Source: Pseudomonadota bacterium (GTDB lineage Bacteria; Pseudomonadota; Alphaproteobacteria; Rhizobiales; Beijerinckiaceae). Taken from it: a stretch of DNA of 64,000 nt. The stretch lies in contig JAKAJL010000006.1 of assembly GCA_021813805.1 (NCBI GenBank), positions 53,811 through 117,810 of the forward strand. Reading direction: 5' to 3'. The position numbers and the translations under genes were made by a program. Below, piece after piece: positions 63,922 to 64,000 of this stretch (the first letter of the stretch is position 1; each line of letters begins with the position of its first letter). A model generated the notes under the pieces. It was given only the letters and a program-made list of their open reading frames with translations, was not told the origin of the DNA and did no database searches.

Positions 63922-64000
63922 TCATTCGCGCTCGGGCACGATGAGCCAAACGAGTGCGGCGATTTCGCCATTGATGACGGCGACGATGGCGAAGATGAAA
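63922..64000 (-). CDS. 3' end of a membrane protein (rest outside window)
   Basis: The minus strand reads FIFAIVAVINGEIAALVWLI then VPERE and a TGA at 63922-63924. One hydrophobic helix ending in charged residues, typical of the C-terminus of a polytopic membrane protein; too short to name. Confidence 0.45.
   Translation of the reverse strand, partial: FIFAIVAVINGEIAALVWLIVPERE

Noticed and set aside
63450..63971. 173-codon minus-strand frame as an intact gene
   Set aside because: Only pieces of it are homologous to a PAS domain; the rest lies in another frame, so it is better explained as a decayed gene.

Overview
The window is GC-rich, densely coded chromosomal DNA from an alphaproteobacterium of the Hyphomicrobiales (Rhizobiales) type. 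This is inferred from gene content and order: a cytochrome c maturation cluster (ccmI-ccmE-ccmF-ccmH) followed by degP and an OmpR-type regulator, a DivL-like pseudokinase next to a TsaE-AmgK fusion, murU and addBA, and an Irr-like iron box in front of ftrABCD. A Beijerinckiaceae/Methylocystaceae-like host is plausible, but the sequence alone does not settle the genus.

Layout. 1-0.9 kb: the 5' part of a specialised acyl carrier protein and a divergent truncated hemoglobin. 1-6.6 kb (minus): a tripartite RND efflux operon of the CusCBA/Czc type. 6.8-8.4 kb: ahcY with a visible promoter, an upstream palindrome and a terminator. 8.4-20.1 kb (plus): divL, tsaE-amgK, murU, an ABM-domain gene, addB and addA, mostly with start/stop overlaps. 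20.2-23.4 kb: ferrous iron uptake operon ftrABCD behind an Irr-like palindrome. 24.2-29.9 kb: peptide/microcin-C type ABC transporter yejABEF. 29.9-39.1 kb (minus): kdsD, an orphan response regulator, degP, ccmHFEI and an MFS transporter. 39.3-45.7 kb (plus): a HerA-like ATPase and a second RND pair (permease plus adaptor).

46-49 kb (minus) holds an NRAMP-type transporter whose metal-site motifs look like those of Mg2+-type members. It lies in one apparent operon with a 57-residue membrane peptide and a soluble PRC-barrel/MgtE_N/CBS protein. 49.5-57.5 kb is a mixed set: an alpha/beta hydrolase, a solitary methylmalonyl-CoA mutase small subunit, a secreted protein, an MBL hydrolase, a DUF1499 protein, a trypsin-like protease and aroC. 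57.5-60.8 kb looks accessory: long spacers, a LuxR-type regulator, and two paralogous small HMA-like proteins flanking a 33-residue membrane miniprotein and a 20-bp tandem repeat. 60.8-64 kb: two secreted proteins, an HTH-RibB-degenerate RibA fusion with a candidate autoregulatory operator, a decayed PAS-domain gene and the 3' end of a membrane protein.

Three copies of a double-hairpin intergenic repeat (near 31.8, 47.5 and 53.3 kb) share termini and an AAAACAA-like linker. The items most worth following up are the HMA-like/miniprotein cluster, the Mg-type NRAMP operon, the HTH-RibBX operator, the DivL control region, and the Irr and SAH-related operator candidates. No complete tRNA, rRNA, CRISPR array or intact insertion sequence was seen.
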